A stretch of DNA of 64,000 nucleotides from Parasphingopyxis algicola (lineage in GTDB: Bacteria; Pseudomonadota; Alphaproteobacteria; Sphingomonadales; Sphingomonadaceae). Below are positions 53,829-62,080 of this stretch, piece by piece. The position numbers and the translations under genes were made by a program. Within the stretch, counting starts at the first letter, position 1. Each line of letters begins with the position of its first letter. Location of the stretch: NCBI RefSeq assembly GCF_013378075.1, contig NZ_CP051131.1:496001-560000 (forward strand). Direction: 5' to 3'. The notes beneath the pieces were generated by a model. The model saw only the letters and a program-made list of their open reading frames with translations, made no database searches and was not told where the DNA came from.

Positions 53829-55120
53829 GTCACTTTCTCCTGCAATGTCTGCGCGGGGCGATCTTCTTCGAGATCGTCAGGCGGATCGAATGTCTTTGTC
53901 GTACGTAACGCGGGAAACCATGCTGTCCACAATAGCACCGTCGCAATCGCGCCGATACCGCCGGAAACGACCGCGGCAACGGGCCCGATGATCCACGCCA
54001 GGGTGCCGCTGAAAAAGTCGCCGAACTCGTTGGAGGCCGAGATCGTCAGCAGCGAAACCGAGGATACCCGGCCGCGCTTGTCGTCGGGCGTATGCAGCTG
54101 GATCAGCGATTGCCGGATATAGACCGAGAACATGTCCGCCGCGCCGACGACGAACAGCGCCGCGAGCGAGAGCGGCATCGAGGTCGAGAAGCCGAATACC
54201 ACCGTGGCGAGCCCGAACACCGCCACCGCCCAGAGCATTTTCGGCCCGACATTATTCTTCAGCGGCTTGAACGAGAACCAGAGCGCAGTCAGCGCGGCGC
54301 CGACGGCGGGAGCGGCGGCAAGCTGGCTGAGACCGGTAGCGCCCACCTCGAGAATGTCGCGCGCATAGACCGGGAACAGGGCCGTCGCACCGGCGAGGAA
54401 CACCGCGAACAGATCGAGCGTGATCGCACCCAGCACCATCTTGTTCTGCCGGACGTAGCGCAGACCGTCGATCACCTGTCCGACCGGCCTCTGCGCGCCC
54501 GTGATCGCCGGTTTCGGAACATGGTCGATCAAAGTGAGCGCGACGAAGGATATGCCAAGCAATCCGAACGTCGCCGCGTAGGGCAGGGCGGGATTGACGA
54601 CGTAGAGATAGCCACCGATCGCCGGGCCCACGATCATGCCGGTCTGCCACGCGATCGAACTCAGCGCGATGGCATTGGGCAGGACGGATTTCGGCACGAG
54701 GTTCGGCGCCAAGGCGCTGAGCGCCGGCCCGGCGAAAGCGCGCGCGATACCGAGGATGATCGCGATTCCGAACAGGATCGGCAGGGTCATCGCGCCGGAC
54801 CATGTCGCCCAGCCCAGCGCCGCCGCGCACAGCGCCTGCAGCGCCACCGTGACCCGCGCCACCGTCTTGCGGTCGAACCGGTCGGCCGCCAGCCCGGCGA
54901 AGGGCGTGAGAAGGAAGAGCGGAACGAACTGGAGCAACCCGATAATTGCCAGCTGTCCCGCCGCACCACCCACGCTCATCCCGCCGTCGCGCGCGATATT
55001 GTAGGCCTGCCAACCGATGATCAGCATCATCGCGTACTGGCCGAGCGTCATCGCGAGCCGGGACGTCCAATAGGCGCGGAAATTGTGGATGCGGAAAGGG
55101 TGCGGGGCGTCGGCCATCAC
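53825..55120 (-). CDS. MFS transporter (EntS/MdfA-like exporter)
   Basis: A 431-residue 12-span major facilitator. [20 protein letters not shown] and [17 protein letters not shown] (loop 2-3 motif A variant) are visible at the N-terminus, [20 protein letters not shown] in the C-terminal half. It belongs to the EntS-like drug or siderophore exporter group. Coupling to cysK is suggestive of export of a sulfur compound such as cysteine but could be coincidental; this is inference. Second Met is an alternative start. Confidence 0.9.
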   Translation of the reverse strand: MMADAPHPFRIHNFRAYWTSRLAMTLGQYAMMLIIGWQAYNIARDGGMSVGGAAGQLAIIGLLQFVPLFLLTPFAGLAADRFDRKTVARVTVALQALCAAALGWATWSGAMTLPILFGIAIILGIARAFAGPALSALAPNLVPKSVLPNAIALSSIAWQTGMIVGPAIGGYLYVVNPALPYAATFGLLGISFVALTLIDHVPKPAITGAQRPVGQVIDGLRYVRQNKMVLGAITLDLFAVFLAGATALFPVYARDILEVGATGLSQLAAAPAVGAALTALWFSFKPLKNNVGPKMLWAVAVFGLATVVFGFSTSMPLSLAALFVVGAADMFSVYIRQSLIQLHTPDDKRGRVSSVSLLTISASNEFGDFFSGTLAWIIGPVAAVVSGGIGAIATVLLWTAWFPALRTTKTFDPPDDLEEDRPAQTLQEKVT

Positions 55121-55266
55121 TGCCCTCTAGGCGCAGCGGCGGCGGATCGGCAAGCGAGGCGGTGTTTCATGGACGAAAGCGCAGCTTGGCTGCTATCGGA
55201 CCGGAAGGCGATTGCCGAACGCGCAAGCGCGATACAGCGATTGTGAACCTGCTAGAGGAGGCGAGC

Positions 55267-55869
55267 ATGCGACGAATGATAGCAATGACGGCGGCGGTAA
55301 CGCTGTTGGCCGGATGCGGCGGAACCGGCGAACCGGCGGACGCGCCGGCTGCCGACACCGATGAAGCGACATCGGAAGCGCCGGGCGACGGACTGCTGAC
55401 GGCAGAAGGCTGGGGTCCGCTGCGGATCGGCATGACGCGCGACGAGGTGACCGCTGCGGTCGGCGGCAAGGCCGATCCCGATGCGATGGGGGGACCGGAG
55501 CCCGAACTCTGCGAGGAATATCAGCCCGCCGACACGCCGGAGGGCCTCTACGTCATGATCGAGCAGGGCAGCCTTGCCAGGATCACGCTGGCGGGCGATA
55601 CGGAGGTCCGGACCACCGAGGGGATCACCGTCGGCGATGGCGCGGATCAGGTGCGCGCGGCCTATGGCGAGGAGCTACGGACGATGCCGCATACCTATGT
55701 GGAGGCGCCGGGCGAATATCTTACAGCCTGGACGGCGGGCGAAATTTCGGAGAACGGCACGTCGGACGAGAATGCACGCGGTATCCGCTACGAGATCGGG
55801 CAGGATGGTATCGTCCAGCTCATCCATGCCGGCGGACCGGCGATTCAATATGTCGAAGGCTGCCTCTAG
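55267..55869 (+). CDS. Hypothetical lipoprotein with SmpA/OmlA-like start
   Basis: A 200-residue protein with a type II signal peptide: MRRMIAMTAAVTLLAGC (lipobox LAGC). After an acidic Ala/Pro/Asp linker, WGPLRIGMTRDEVTAAVGG resembles the conserved start of BamE/SmpA-like and related small periplasmic domains. GGAGG is correctly placed before ATG 55267. A second Cys pair (ELCEEYQ, VEGCL at the end) may form a disulfide. Function unknown. Confidence 0.8.
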   Translation: MRRMIAMTAAVTLLAGCGGTGEPADAPAADTDEATSEAPGDGLLTAEGWGPLRIGMTRDEVTAAVGGKADPDAMGGPEPELCEEYQPADTPEGLYVMIEQGSLARITLAGDTEVRTTEGITVGDGADQVRAAYGEELRTMPHTYVEAPGEYLTAWTAGEISENGTSDENARGIRYEIGQDGIVQLIHAGGPAIQYVEGCL

Positions 55870-55890
55870 GGCAAAACGCCTCGCCCGGCC

Positions 55891-56586
55891 TCAGATCCCG
55901 ACGACGCGGTTGCCGTCGACGATCGGCGACCCGCGGGTGATCAGCACGCGCGTTCCGATCTCGGCCTCGTTGAACAGCAATTCGGCGAAATCGTCGGGAA
56001 TGCCGACACAGCCGCGCGACGCATAGCCTTGCTCGACCATGCTGCCATGGATCGCGATCCCGTCATTGGTCAGCCGCATCATGAAGGGCATCGGCACGAA
56101 ATAGAGATTGGAGATATGATCCCGGTTCTTCTCGGTGATCGTGAAGCTGCCGGTCGGCGTCGGCGTGTCGTCATGCCCGTAGAGGATCACGGCGCGGCCG
56201 ATCTCGAAACCGCCGCGATAGGCGTAGAGTCGCTCGGCCTGCAAATCGACGATGATGCGCAGTTCGCCCTGCGGTACGCCGTCCGCATTCCAGGCATATT
56301 CGCCGAACGCCATTTCGCCGTCGACGGTCAGCGGGCTGGTAATCCGGAAGCCCGGCTGGTCGTCCTCTTCGGTGATCGCTGCATCCGCATGCGAGATCGG
56401 CGTCAGCAGCGGTTCAGCGGGTGCTTCGGTCGCGAGCGGAAGTGCCGCTGCCGCCGCAACGGTTTCGGCCTCAGCCTCAGCCGATTCGGTCTCGGAACAG
56501 GCCGACAGCATTTGCGTGGCGCCGGCAACCAGCGCGGCCGCAGCCAGCAGCTTGAAACCCAGTCCCATTCCCTTGTTCGGCGTCAT
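55891..56586 (-). CDS. L,D-transpeptidase (YkuD domain)
   Basis: A 231-residue envelope enzyme. The N-terminus has a lipoprotein-like signal (LVAGATQMLSAC), an Ala/Glu/Pro linker follows, and the YkuD domain contains IHGSMVEQGYASRGCVGIPD with the catalytic His, Ser-x-Gly-Cys core. It would form 3-3 peptidoglycan cross-links or anchor proteins to the wall. It lies convergent with the lipoprotein gene. An AmpG-like permease is encoded 6 kb away, but there is no operon link. Confidence 0.93.
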   Translation of the reverse strand: MTPNKGMGLGFKLLAAAALVAGATQMLSACSETESAEAEAETVAAAAALPLATEAPAEPLLTPISHADAAITEEDDQPGFRITSPLTVDGEMAFGEYAWNADGVPQGELRIIVDLQAERLYAYRGGFEIGRAVILYGHDDTPTPTGSFTITEKNRDHISNLYFVPMPFMMRLTNDGIAIHGSMVEQGYASRGCVGIPDDFAELLFNEAEIGTRVLITRGSPIVDGNRVVGI

Positions 56587-56741
56587 TGCAACAACTCCCG
56601 CTTGTCCTGCGGGTTTTGAACCACTTTAACGCTTGAGTAAGCAAGATGGTTCGGGGTCGGTTAACCATGATTGAGACGGGATTTCGGTCCGTCCTAGTTA
56701 GCAGGCGCGGTTACTGTACCAGGCTGGGACGAAATTTGGCC

Positions 56742-59015
56742 TCAGGCCAGCTCCACGAAGCTGTCGAGCACCCGCTTCCGCCCAGCCTTTTCGAACTCGA
56801 TCTCGAGCTTGTTGCCCTCGATCTCCTCGACCGCGCCATAGCCGAACTTCTGGTGGAAGACGCGCTGGCCGATGGCGATGTCGGAGCGCGGTTTCGCGGC
56901 GAAGCTGGCTGCGCTGGCCTTGGCTTCCATGACCTTGATGGCCTTGGGTAGCGATCCTGCGGCCGCGGCGCGTTGCCAGCCCGGGCCGCGCTTGCCGGCG
57001 CGGGCGACGTTGGAGAAGGGATCGGACTGTTCGGACCAGTTGGCGCGCCAGAGCGATTCCCCGCCGGTCATGCTGGTTTCGGCCTCGATATGCTCGTCGG
57101 GCAGTTCGCCGATAAAGCGGGACGGAATCGAACTCGTCCATTGCCCGTAAATCCGCCGGTTGGCCGCATGGACGATATGGCACAACCGCCGGGCGCGGGT
57201 GATCGCGACATAGGCGAGACGGCGCTCCTCCTCGAGGCTCTTGGCGCCGCCTTCGTCGAGCGAGCGCTGGGACGGGAAGACGCCTTCCTCCCATCCGGCG
57301 AGAAAGATCGTGTCGAATTCCAGCCCCTTGGCGGCGTGGATCGTCATGATCGTCACTTTCTCGGACTCGCGATCGGCATCATTGTCCATGACGAGGCTGA
57401 CATGCTCGAGGAAGGAACCGAGCGTGTCGAACTCCTCCATCGCGCGGGTCAGTTCGGTCAGATTCTCTAGCCGGCCCGCGGCGTCGGCCGAACGGTCGTT
57501 CTGCCACATCGCGGTATAGCCCGATTCATCGAGCACGAGCCGGGCGAGTTCGGGATGCGGCAGGTCGTTCGCCATGTCGCGCCAGCGCGCAAAATTGCCC
57601 ATCAGCTCGCCGAGCGGCTTGCGCGCGCGCGGCGTCAGCTCGTCGGTATCGATAATCCGCGCCGCGGCGAGACTGAGCGGGATATTCTCACGCCGCGAAT
57701 AGCCGTGGATCATCCCCACCGCCTTGTCGCCCAGCCCGCGCTTGGGCGTGTTGACGATCCGTTCGAAGGCGAGGTCGTCGGCGGGCTGGACGATCACGCG
57801 CAGATAGGCGAGGGCGTCGCGGATTTCCTGCCGTTCGTAGAAACGGAAACCGCCGACGATCTTGTACGGCATGCCGATCTGGATGAAGCGGTCTTCGAAT
57901 TCGCGCGTCTGGAACTGGGCGCGGACGAGAATCGCGACATCGTCGAGACTGCCGCCCTTCGCCTGATGCGCCTCGATCTCCTCGCCGACGCGGCGGGCCT
58001 CTTCGGGCCCGTCCCATACGCCGATCACCTTGACCTTCTCGCCATCGCCCTCGTCGGTCCACAGCGTCTTGCCGAGCCGCCCGCCATTATGGCCGATCAC
58101 CCCGGCGGCGGCCGAGAGGATATGCTGGGTCGAGCGGTAATTCTGCTCGAGCCGGACGATCTGCGCGCCGGGAAAATCCTTCTCGAAACGCAGGATATTG
58201 GCGACTTCCGCCCCGCGCCAGCTGTAGATCGACTGGTCGTCGTCACCGACGACGCAGATATTCTTGCGCTCCTGCGCGAGCAGGCGGAGCCACAGATATT
58301 GGGAACTGTTGGTGTCCTGATACTCGTCGACGAGAATATATTTGAACCGCTGCTGGTACATTTCCAGCACGTCGCGATGCGCTTTGAGGATAACGAGCAT
58401 GTGCAGCAGCAGATCGCCGAAATCGCAGGCGTTGAGCGTTTTCAGCCGGTCCTGATAGGCCTGGTAGAGTTGCTGGCCCTTGCCGTTGGCATAGGCCTCG
58501 CTTTCGTCGGCCGTCACATCGGCGGGCACCCAGCCGCGATTCTTCCAGCGGTCGATCAACCCGCCGAGCAGCCGCGCCGGCCAGCGTTTCTCGTCGATCT
58601 CCGCGGCCTGGATCAGCTGTTTCAGCAGCCGTAGCTGATCGTCGGTATCGAGGATCGTGTAATTGCTTTCCAGCCCGGCCAGCTCGGCATGGCGGCGCAG
58701 CATCTTCGCGCCGATCGCGTGGAAGGTGCCGAGCCAGGGCATGCCTTCGACATCCTGATCGAGCGCCCGGGCGACGCGCTCCTTCATCTCCCGCGCGGCC
58801 TTGTTGGTGAAGGTGACGGCGAGAATTTCGGACGGCCAGGCCTTGCGCGTCCAGATCAGATGGGCGAGCCGGGCAGTGAGGCAGGCGGTCTTGCCCGTGC
58901 CGGCGCCCGCGAGCACCAGCAAGGGGCCTTCGGTCGTCAGCACCGCCTCGCGCTGCGGCGCGTTGAGCGCGCGCAGATAGGGCGGTTCGGGCTGTTGAAC
59001 GGCGGGTTCGGTCAC
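56742..59015 (-). CDS. uvrD: ATP-dependent DNA helicase UvrD/PcrA
   Basis: A superfamily 1A 3'-5' helicase in nucleotide-excision and mismatch repair. The protein is 757 residues from GTG 59015, or 769 from 59051. Motifs in order: Q motif LNAPQREAVL, Walker A VLAGAGTGKTACL, Walker B VDEYQDTNSSQ, motif III VGDDDQSIYSWRGA, motif IV VRLEQNYRSTQHIL, motif V VTIMTIHAAKGLEFDT and motif VI AYVAITRARR. The C-terminal tail (RVFHQKFGYGAVEEIEGNKL) is the Tudor-like RNA-polymerase-binding domain. Start choice is uncertain because no strong Shine-Dalgarno is seen. Confidence 0.96.
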   Translation of the reverse strand: MTEPAVQQPEPPYLRALNAPQREAVLTTEGPLLVLAGAGTGKTACLTARLAHLIWTRKAWPSEILAVTFTNKAAREMKERVARALDQDVEGMPWLGTFHAIGAKMLRRHAELAGLESNYTILDTDDQLRLLKQLIQAAEIDEKRWPARLLGGLIDRWKNRGWVPADVTADESEAYANGKGQQLYQAYQDRLKTLNACDFGDLLLHMLVILKAHRDVLEMYQQRFKYILVDEYQDTNSSQYLWLRLLAQERKNICVVGDDDQSIYSWRGAEVANILRFEKDFPGAQIVRLEQNYRSTQHILSAAAGVIGHNGGRLGKTLWTDEGDGEKVKVIGVWDGPEEARRVGEEIEAHQAKGGSLDDVAILVRAQFQTREFEDRFIQIGMPYKIVGGFRFYERQEIRDALAYLRVIVQPADDLAFERIVNTPKRGLGDKAVGMIHGYSRRENIPLSLAAARIIDTDELTPRARKPLGELMGNFARWRDMANDLPHPELARLVLDESGYTAMWQNDRSADAAGRLENLTELTRAMEEFDTLGSFLEHVSLVMDNDADRESEKVTIMTIHAAKGLEFDTIFLAGWEEGVFPSQRSLDEGGAKSLEEERRLAYVAITRARRLCHIVHAANRRIYGQWTSSIPSRFIGELPDEHIEAETSMTGGESLWRANWSEQSDPFSNVARAGKRGPGWQRAAAAGSLPKAIKVMEAKASAASFAAKPRSDIAIGQRVFHQKFGYGAVEEIEGNKLEIEFEKAGRKRVLDSFVELA

Positions 59016-59134
59016 CCGTGAACAGTTAGGGAACAAGGGCAGGGGGCGCAAGCGCGGCGTCCCGCTTCCTACTTTTACCCGACAATCGATGATATGAGGG
59101 GAGCTCGGGGGCGATTTCCAATGGAGTCGCGCAA

Positions 59135-59533
59135 ATGATTCTCTATCGCCTTCTTTTCCTCTTGTTCGTCCTCCCCGCGACGCCGGTATTCGGGCAGTCC
59201 GTCGACTGGTCCAATGCCGAAACCGTCACGATCACCCTGTCGAGCTTCGAATTTGCGCCGGAAACGATCGAAATCGAGCATGGCCGGCCCTATCGGCTCG
59301 TCTTCGTCAATCGCTCTTCGGGCGGTCATAATTTCGTGGCGCGGGAGTTTTTCAGGACTGCTCAGATGCCGGCGGAAGACCGGGCGCGGCTCGATCGCGG
59401 GCGGATAGAGCTCGATGGCGGCGAGCGCGCCGAGGTCCGCGTTTTCGTTGCCGAGCCCGGTCGTTACGACGTGCATTGTTCGCATTTCATGCACAGCGTG
59501 TTCGGCATGACGGGGGATCTTGTGGTGCGCTAA
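59135..59533 (+). CDS. Periplasmic cupredoxin-domain protein
   Basis: A 132-residue protein with signal peptide (MILYRLLFLLFVLPATPVFG). The mature part is a plastocyanin/azurin-like beta-sandwich. Copper ligands are visible: His in SSGGHNFVAREFF, then Cys-x-x-His-x4-Met in VHCSHFMHSVFGM, forming a type-1 copper site. It probably carries electrons or binds copper in the periplasm. It is divergent from uvrD. Confidence 0.92.
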   Translation: MILYRLLFLLFVLPATPVFGQSVDWSNAETVTITLSSFEFAPETIEIEHGRPYRLVFVNRSSGGHNFVAREFFRTAQMPAEDRARLDRGRIELDGGERAEVRVFVAEPGRYDVHCSHFMHSVFGMTGDLVVR

Positions 59534-59548
59534 CTGGCGTGATCGGAA

Positions 59549-59716
59549 CTAGGCGGCCTGCGTTTCGAGCTTGAAGAAATTGCGCGCCTTTTCACGCCAG
59601 TAATTCTTTCCATAGCCCGGATAGTCGCGCAGGCTTGCCCATTCGATACCGGCGGTCGCGGCAAGCGCGCGGGCCAGCCGTTCGTTGTCCATCGTCAGAT
59701 TTTCGCGCTGTCTCAT
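59549..59716 (-). CDS. Small hypothetical protein, 55 residues
   Basis: The minus strand has ATG at 59716 and TAG at 59549, preceded by GGGAGCAGGA. The protein (MRQRENLTMDNERLARALAA, TAGIEWASLRDYPGYGKNYW, then REKARNFFKLETQAA) is charged, soluble, and looks like a short conserved alpha-helical regulator of the type often missed by gene finders. Codon use matches neighbours. No function recognised. A methionine at residue 9 is an alternative start. Confidence 0.65.
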   Translation of the reverse strand: MRQRENLTMDNERLARALAATAGIEWASLRDYPGYGKNYWREKARNFFKLETQAA

Positions 59717-59800
59717 CGTCCTGCTCCCTGCGGCGGACTATTCCGCCAACAGGATTGTTCTCGCAGAGAAGGTGCGCTCACGCTGTGATCGCGGGCACAG

Positions 59801-59823
59801 AACTCTCAAACGGTAGAGTTTTT
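59801..59823 (+). terminator. Hairpin with short T-run between small gene and rsmD
   Basis: AACTCT (59801-59806) and AGAGTT (59815-59820) with 8-nt loop, followed by TTT on the plus strand. CTGTG...CACAG just before it adds a second stem. It abuts the rsmD stop, so it may end rsmD transcription or insulate the small gene. Confidence 0.35.
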
Positions 59824-60368
59824 CAGACGACGGATTGGCCGCGAAACAGGCTGATCTGGGCTTTTCCGAACGATTTGACCGTGTCGAGCTCCAGACCCGT
59901 ATCTGCGATGGCGGCGCCGCGTTCGGTCTCGATGCTGATCCAGCTGCCCGCCGCAATCCAGCCGCGATCGCGGAGCTGCGGAAGCAGCGTGCCCGCCAAG
60001 CCCTTCCCATAAGGCGGATCCATGAAGATCAGGTCGTAGGGCCTATTCGCAGCGGGGAGATTTTCCGCCGCCCGCGTCAGTATTTCGGCCGGCGCATCGA
60101 GAGCTGCGATGTTTGCCTTCAATATCTGTGACGCTGCCCGATCGCGTTCGACAAAGGTGCAATGCGCTGCGCCGCGCGACAGCGCCTCCAGACCGAGCGC
60201 CCCACTGCCCGCGAACAGGTCGGCGACACGCAGCCCCTCGAAACTCCCGAGCCGGCTTGCGAGCATCGAGAACAGCGCTTCGCGGACGCGGTCCGTTGTC
60301 GGGCGGGTCGAATTGCCGGGAGGCGCGTCGATCTTCCGGCCGCGCCACCGACCGGCGACGATCCTCAT
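59823..60368 (-). CDS. rsmD: 16S rRNA (guanine966-N2)-methyltransferase
   Basis: Methylates G966 of 16S rRNA in the 30S subunit. The protein is 181 residues. MRIVAGRWRGRKIDAPPGN and TRPTTDRVREALFSML are diagnostic of RsmD, LFAGSGALGLEALSRGA is the SAM motif, and LIFMDPPYGKGLAGTLL holds the catalytic DPPY. ATG 60368 is used because it overlaps the rluB stop by 4 nt and starts the family motif; the open frame extends to 60554 within rluB. Confidence 0.96.
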   Translation of the reverse strand: MRIVAGRWRGRKIDAPPGNSTRPTTDRVREALFSMLASRLGSFEGLRVADLFAGSGALGLEALSRGAAHCTFVERDRAASQILKANIAALDAPAEILTRAAENLPAANRPYDLIFMDPPYGKGLAGTLLPQLRDRGWIAAGSWISIETERGAAIADTGLELDTVKSFGKAQISLFRGQSVV

Positions 60369-61105
60369 TTCAGCGACTGCCGGAACTTGACGAGATCGTG
60401 CTGGCGTACCTGCTCGACGCCGCCCTTCGGAATATCGCCGAGGGAAAAGGGGCCGTAGGCGGTGCGGATCAGCCGGCTGACTTTGAGCCCGAAATGCTCG
60501 AGCACCTTGCGGACTTCGCGATTCTTCCCCTCGGCGAGTTTGAGCTCGATCCACTGGTTGCGTCCCGTCCGGCGCTCGAGATTGGCGTCGATCGGGCCGT
60601 AGCGGACGCCGTCTATCGTGATGCCGCCGATCAGCCGTTCGAGCTGGTCCTGGCTGATGTCGCCAAAGGCGCGCGCGCGATAGATACGCTCGACGCCTGA
60701 CGACGGCAGCTCCATCTGCCGCTTCAGCCCGCCGTCATTGGTCAGCAGCAACAGCCCTTCTGTATTCAGATCGAGCCGTCCGACCGGCATCAGCCGCGGC
60801 AGGCCCTTGGGCAGCTTGTCATAGATGGTCGGGCGGCCCTTGGGATCGCGTTCGGTCGTCAAGACACCGGCCGGCTTGTGGAAGCTATACAGCTTGGCGG
60901 GGATGGGCTGGCCGACCGGCTGCCCGTCCACCGAGACACCATGCAGCGACTTAACGAGCGTCGCCGGCGTATCGAGCGTCTTGCCGTCGATCGCGATCCG
61001 GCCCGCCGCGATCATCCGCTCGACCTCGCGACGCGACGCGACCCCGGCCCGGGCAAGCAGTTTCGCGATCCGCTGGTCTTCACGATCTTTCCGGGGTGAC
61101 GGCAT
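60365..61105 (-). CDS. rluB: 23S/16S rRNA pseudouridine synthase (RluB/RsuA family)
   Basis: Converts uridine to pseudouridine in ribosomal RNA, most likely 23S U2605. The protein is 246 residues: an S4 RNA-binding domain (RIAKLLARAGVASRREVERM) followed by the synthase domain with PVGRLDLNTEGLLLLTNDGG, whose GRLDLNTEG Asp is catalytic. The next gene, rsmD, overlaps by 4 nt, so the two rRNA modification enzymes are co-translated. Distinguishing RluB from RluE/RluF or RsuA needs phylogeny. Confidence 0.93.
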   Translation of the reverse strand: MPSPRKDREDQRIAKLLARAGVASRREVERMIAAGRIAIDGKTLDTPATLVKSLHGVSVDGQPVGQPIPAKLYSFHKPAGVLTTERDPKGRPTIYDKLPKGLPRLMPVGRLDLNTEGLLLLTNDGGLKRQMELPSSGVERIYRARAFGDISQDQLERLIGGITIDGVRYGPIDANLERRTGRNQWIELKLAEGKNREVRKVLEHFGLKVSRLIRTAYGPFSLGDIPKGGVEQVRQHDLVKFRQSLK

Positions 61106-61176
61106 GAGTGCCGCTGTAACCGTTTTTCCCGAGATTGCGAATATCGCACCGAGTTTGGCAGAATCGGAAGATCACC

Positions 61177-61959
61177 ATGCGGCTATTGCGTCACACCGGA
61201 ATCGTCGCGGGCCTTACCGCGGCCCTTATGGCCTGCAGTCCGGCCGAACGGGCGGAGGCGCCTGTAGGGGGAGACCGGGAGATCGAAGCGGCGCCGCTGG
61301 TATCCGATGCGGGTCCGGTCGCGATCGAGCTGTTCACCAGCCAGGGCTGTTCGTCCTGCCCGCCGGCCGACCGGCTGGTCGCCGAACTCGTCGACGATCC
61401 CGGGCTGGTGATCATTTCGCGGCCCGTCACCTATTGGGACAGGCTGGGCTGGCGCGACACGCTGGCCCGCGAGGAAAATACCCGGCTGCAGCGCGCCTAT
61501 GCGGACAATCTGATCCGTGGCGGAGGGCGATCCTACACGCCGCAGGCCGTGGTCAACGGACGGGTCGGACTGGTCGGATCGCGACGGCAGGAGCTCGAAG
61601 CCGCGATCGCCGAGGCGCGCGAGACGCAGGCCCGGATCTCGATCGATGTGGAGGGCGATCCCGCAAGCGGTTTTCGCGTCACGATCGATGGCGAACCAAA
61701 GGGCGCCGCGACGGTCCGGCTGCTCGCGCTCGACAGGAGCGAGACGGTCGGCATCGGCCGCGGAGAAAATGGCGGACGATCCGTCACCTATACGAATGTG
61801 CTGCGCGACGAACGCGATCTTGCCCGATGGACGGGCGGCGTTCTGCCGCTGATCGTTGCCGGTGATCATCTCATTTCCGCTGAGGACGATCGCCGCGCCG
61901 TCGTCGTCCGGCAGGGTGCAGCGGGCCCGATCCTCGCCGCGCGCTATCTCGGCAGCTAG
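61177..61959 (+). CDS. DUF1223 thioredoxin-like lipoprotein
   Basis: A 260-residue protein with lipobox LMACS after a short signal peptide. VAIELFTSQGCSSCPPADRL contains the CxxC-type motif of DUF1223, whose structure is thioredoxin-like, and SRPVTYWDRLGWRDTLA and YTPQAVVNGR are conserved blocks. ATG 61177 is chosen as it opens the signal peptide; the frame extends upstream to 61135. It may handle redox or copper in the envelope. Divergent from rluB. Confidence 0.9.
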   Translation: MRLLRHTGIVAGLTAALMACSPAERAEAPVGGDREIEAAPLVSDAGPVAIELFTSQGCSSCPPADRLVAELVDDPGLVIISRPVTYWDRLGWRDTLAREENTRLQRAYADNLIRGGGRSYTPQAVVNGRVGLVGSRRQELEAAIAEARETQARISIDVEGDPASGFRVTIDGEPKGAATVRLLALDRSETVGIGRGENGGRSVTYTNVLRDERDLARWTGGVLPLIVAGDHLISAEDDRRAVVVRQGAAGPILAARYLGS

Positions 61960-62080
61960 CCGGTCGAAAGCCGGTCTGTCGGCTTCAATTGGCCCGCGGC
62001 CGGGCCGAAGCGTGGATAACAGGCTATCCACGGCGATTTTTGCCGCTAGTTTCGCGCCGACACAGGGCGGGAAGTAGATT

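Noticed and set aside
56690-56741. Inverted repeat GACGG/CCGTC upstream side of the uvrD 3' end as intrinsic terminator
   Set aside because: Stem is only 5 bp with a long loop and no U-run on the minus strand.
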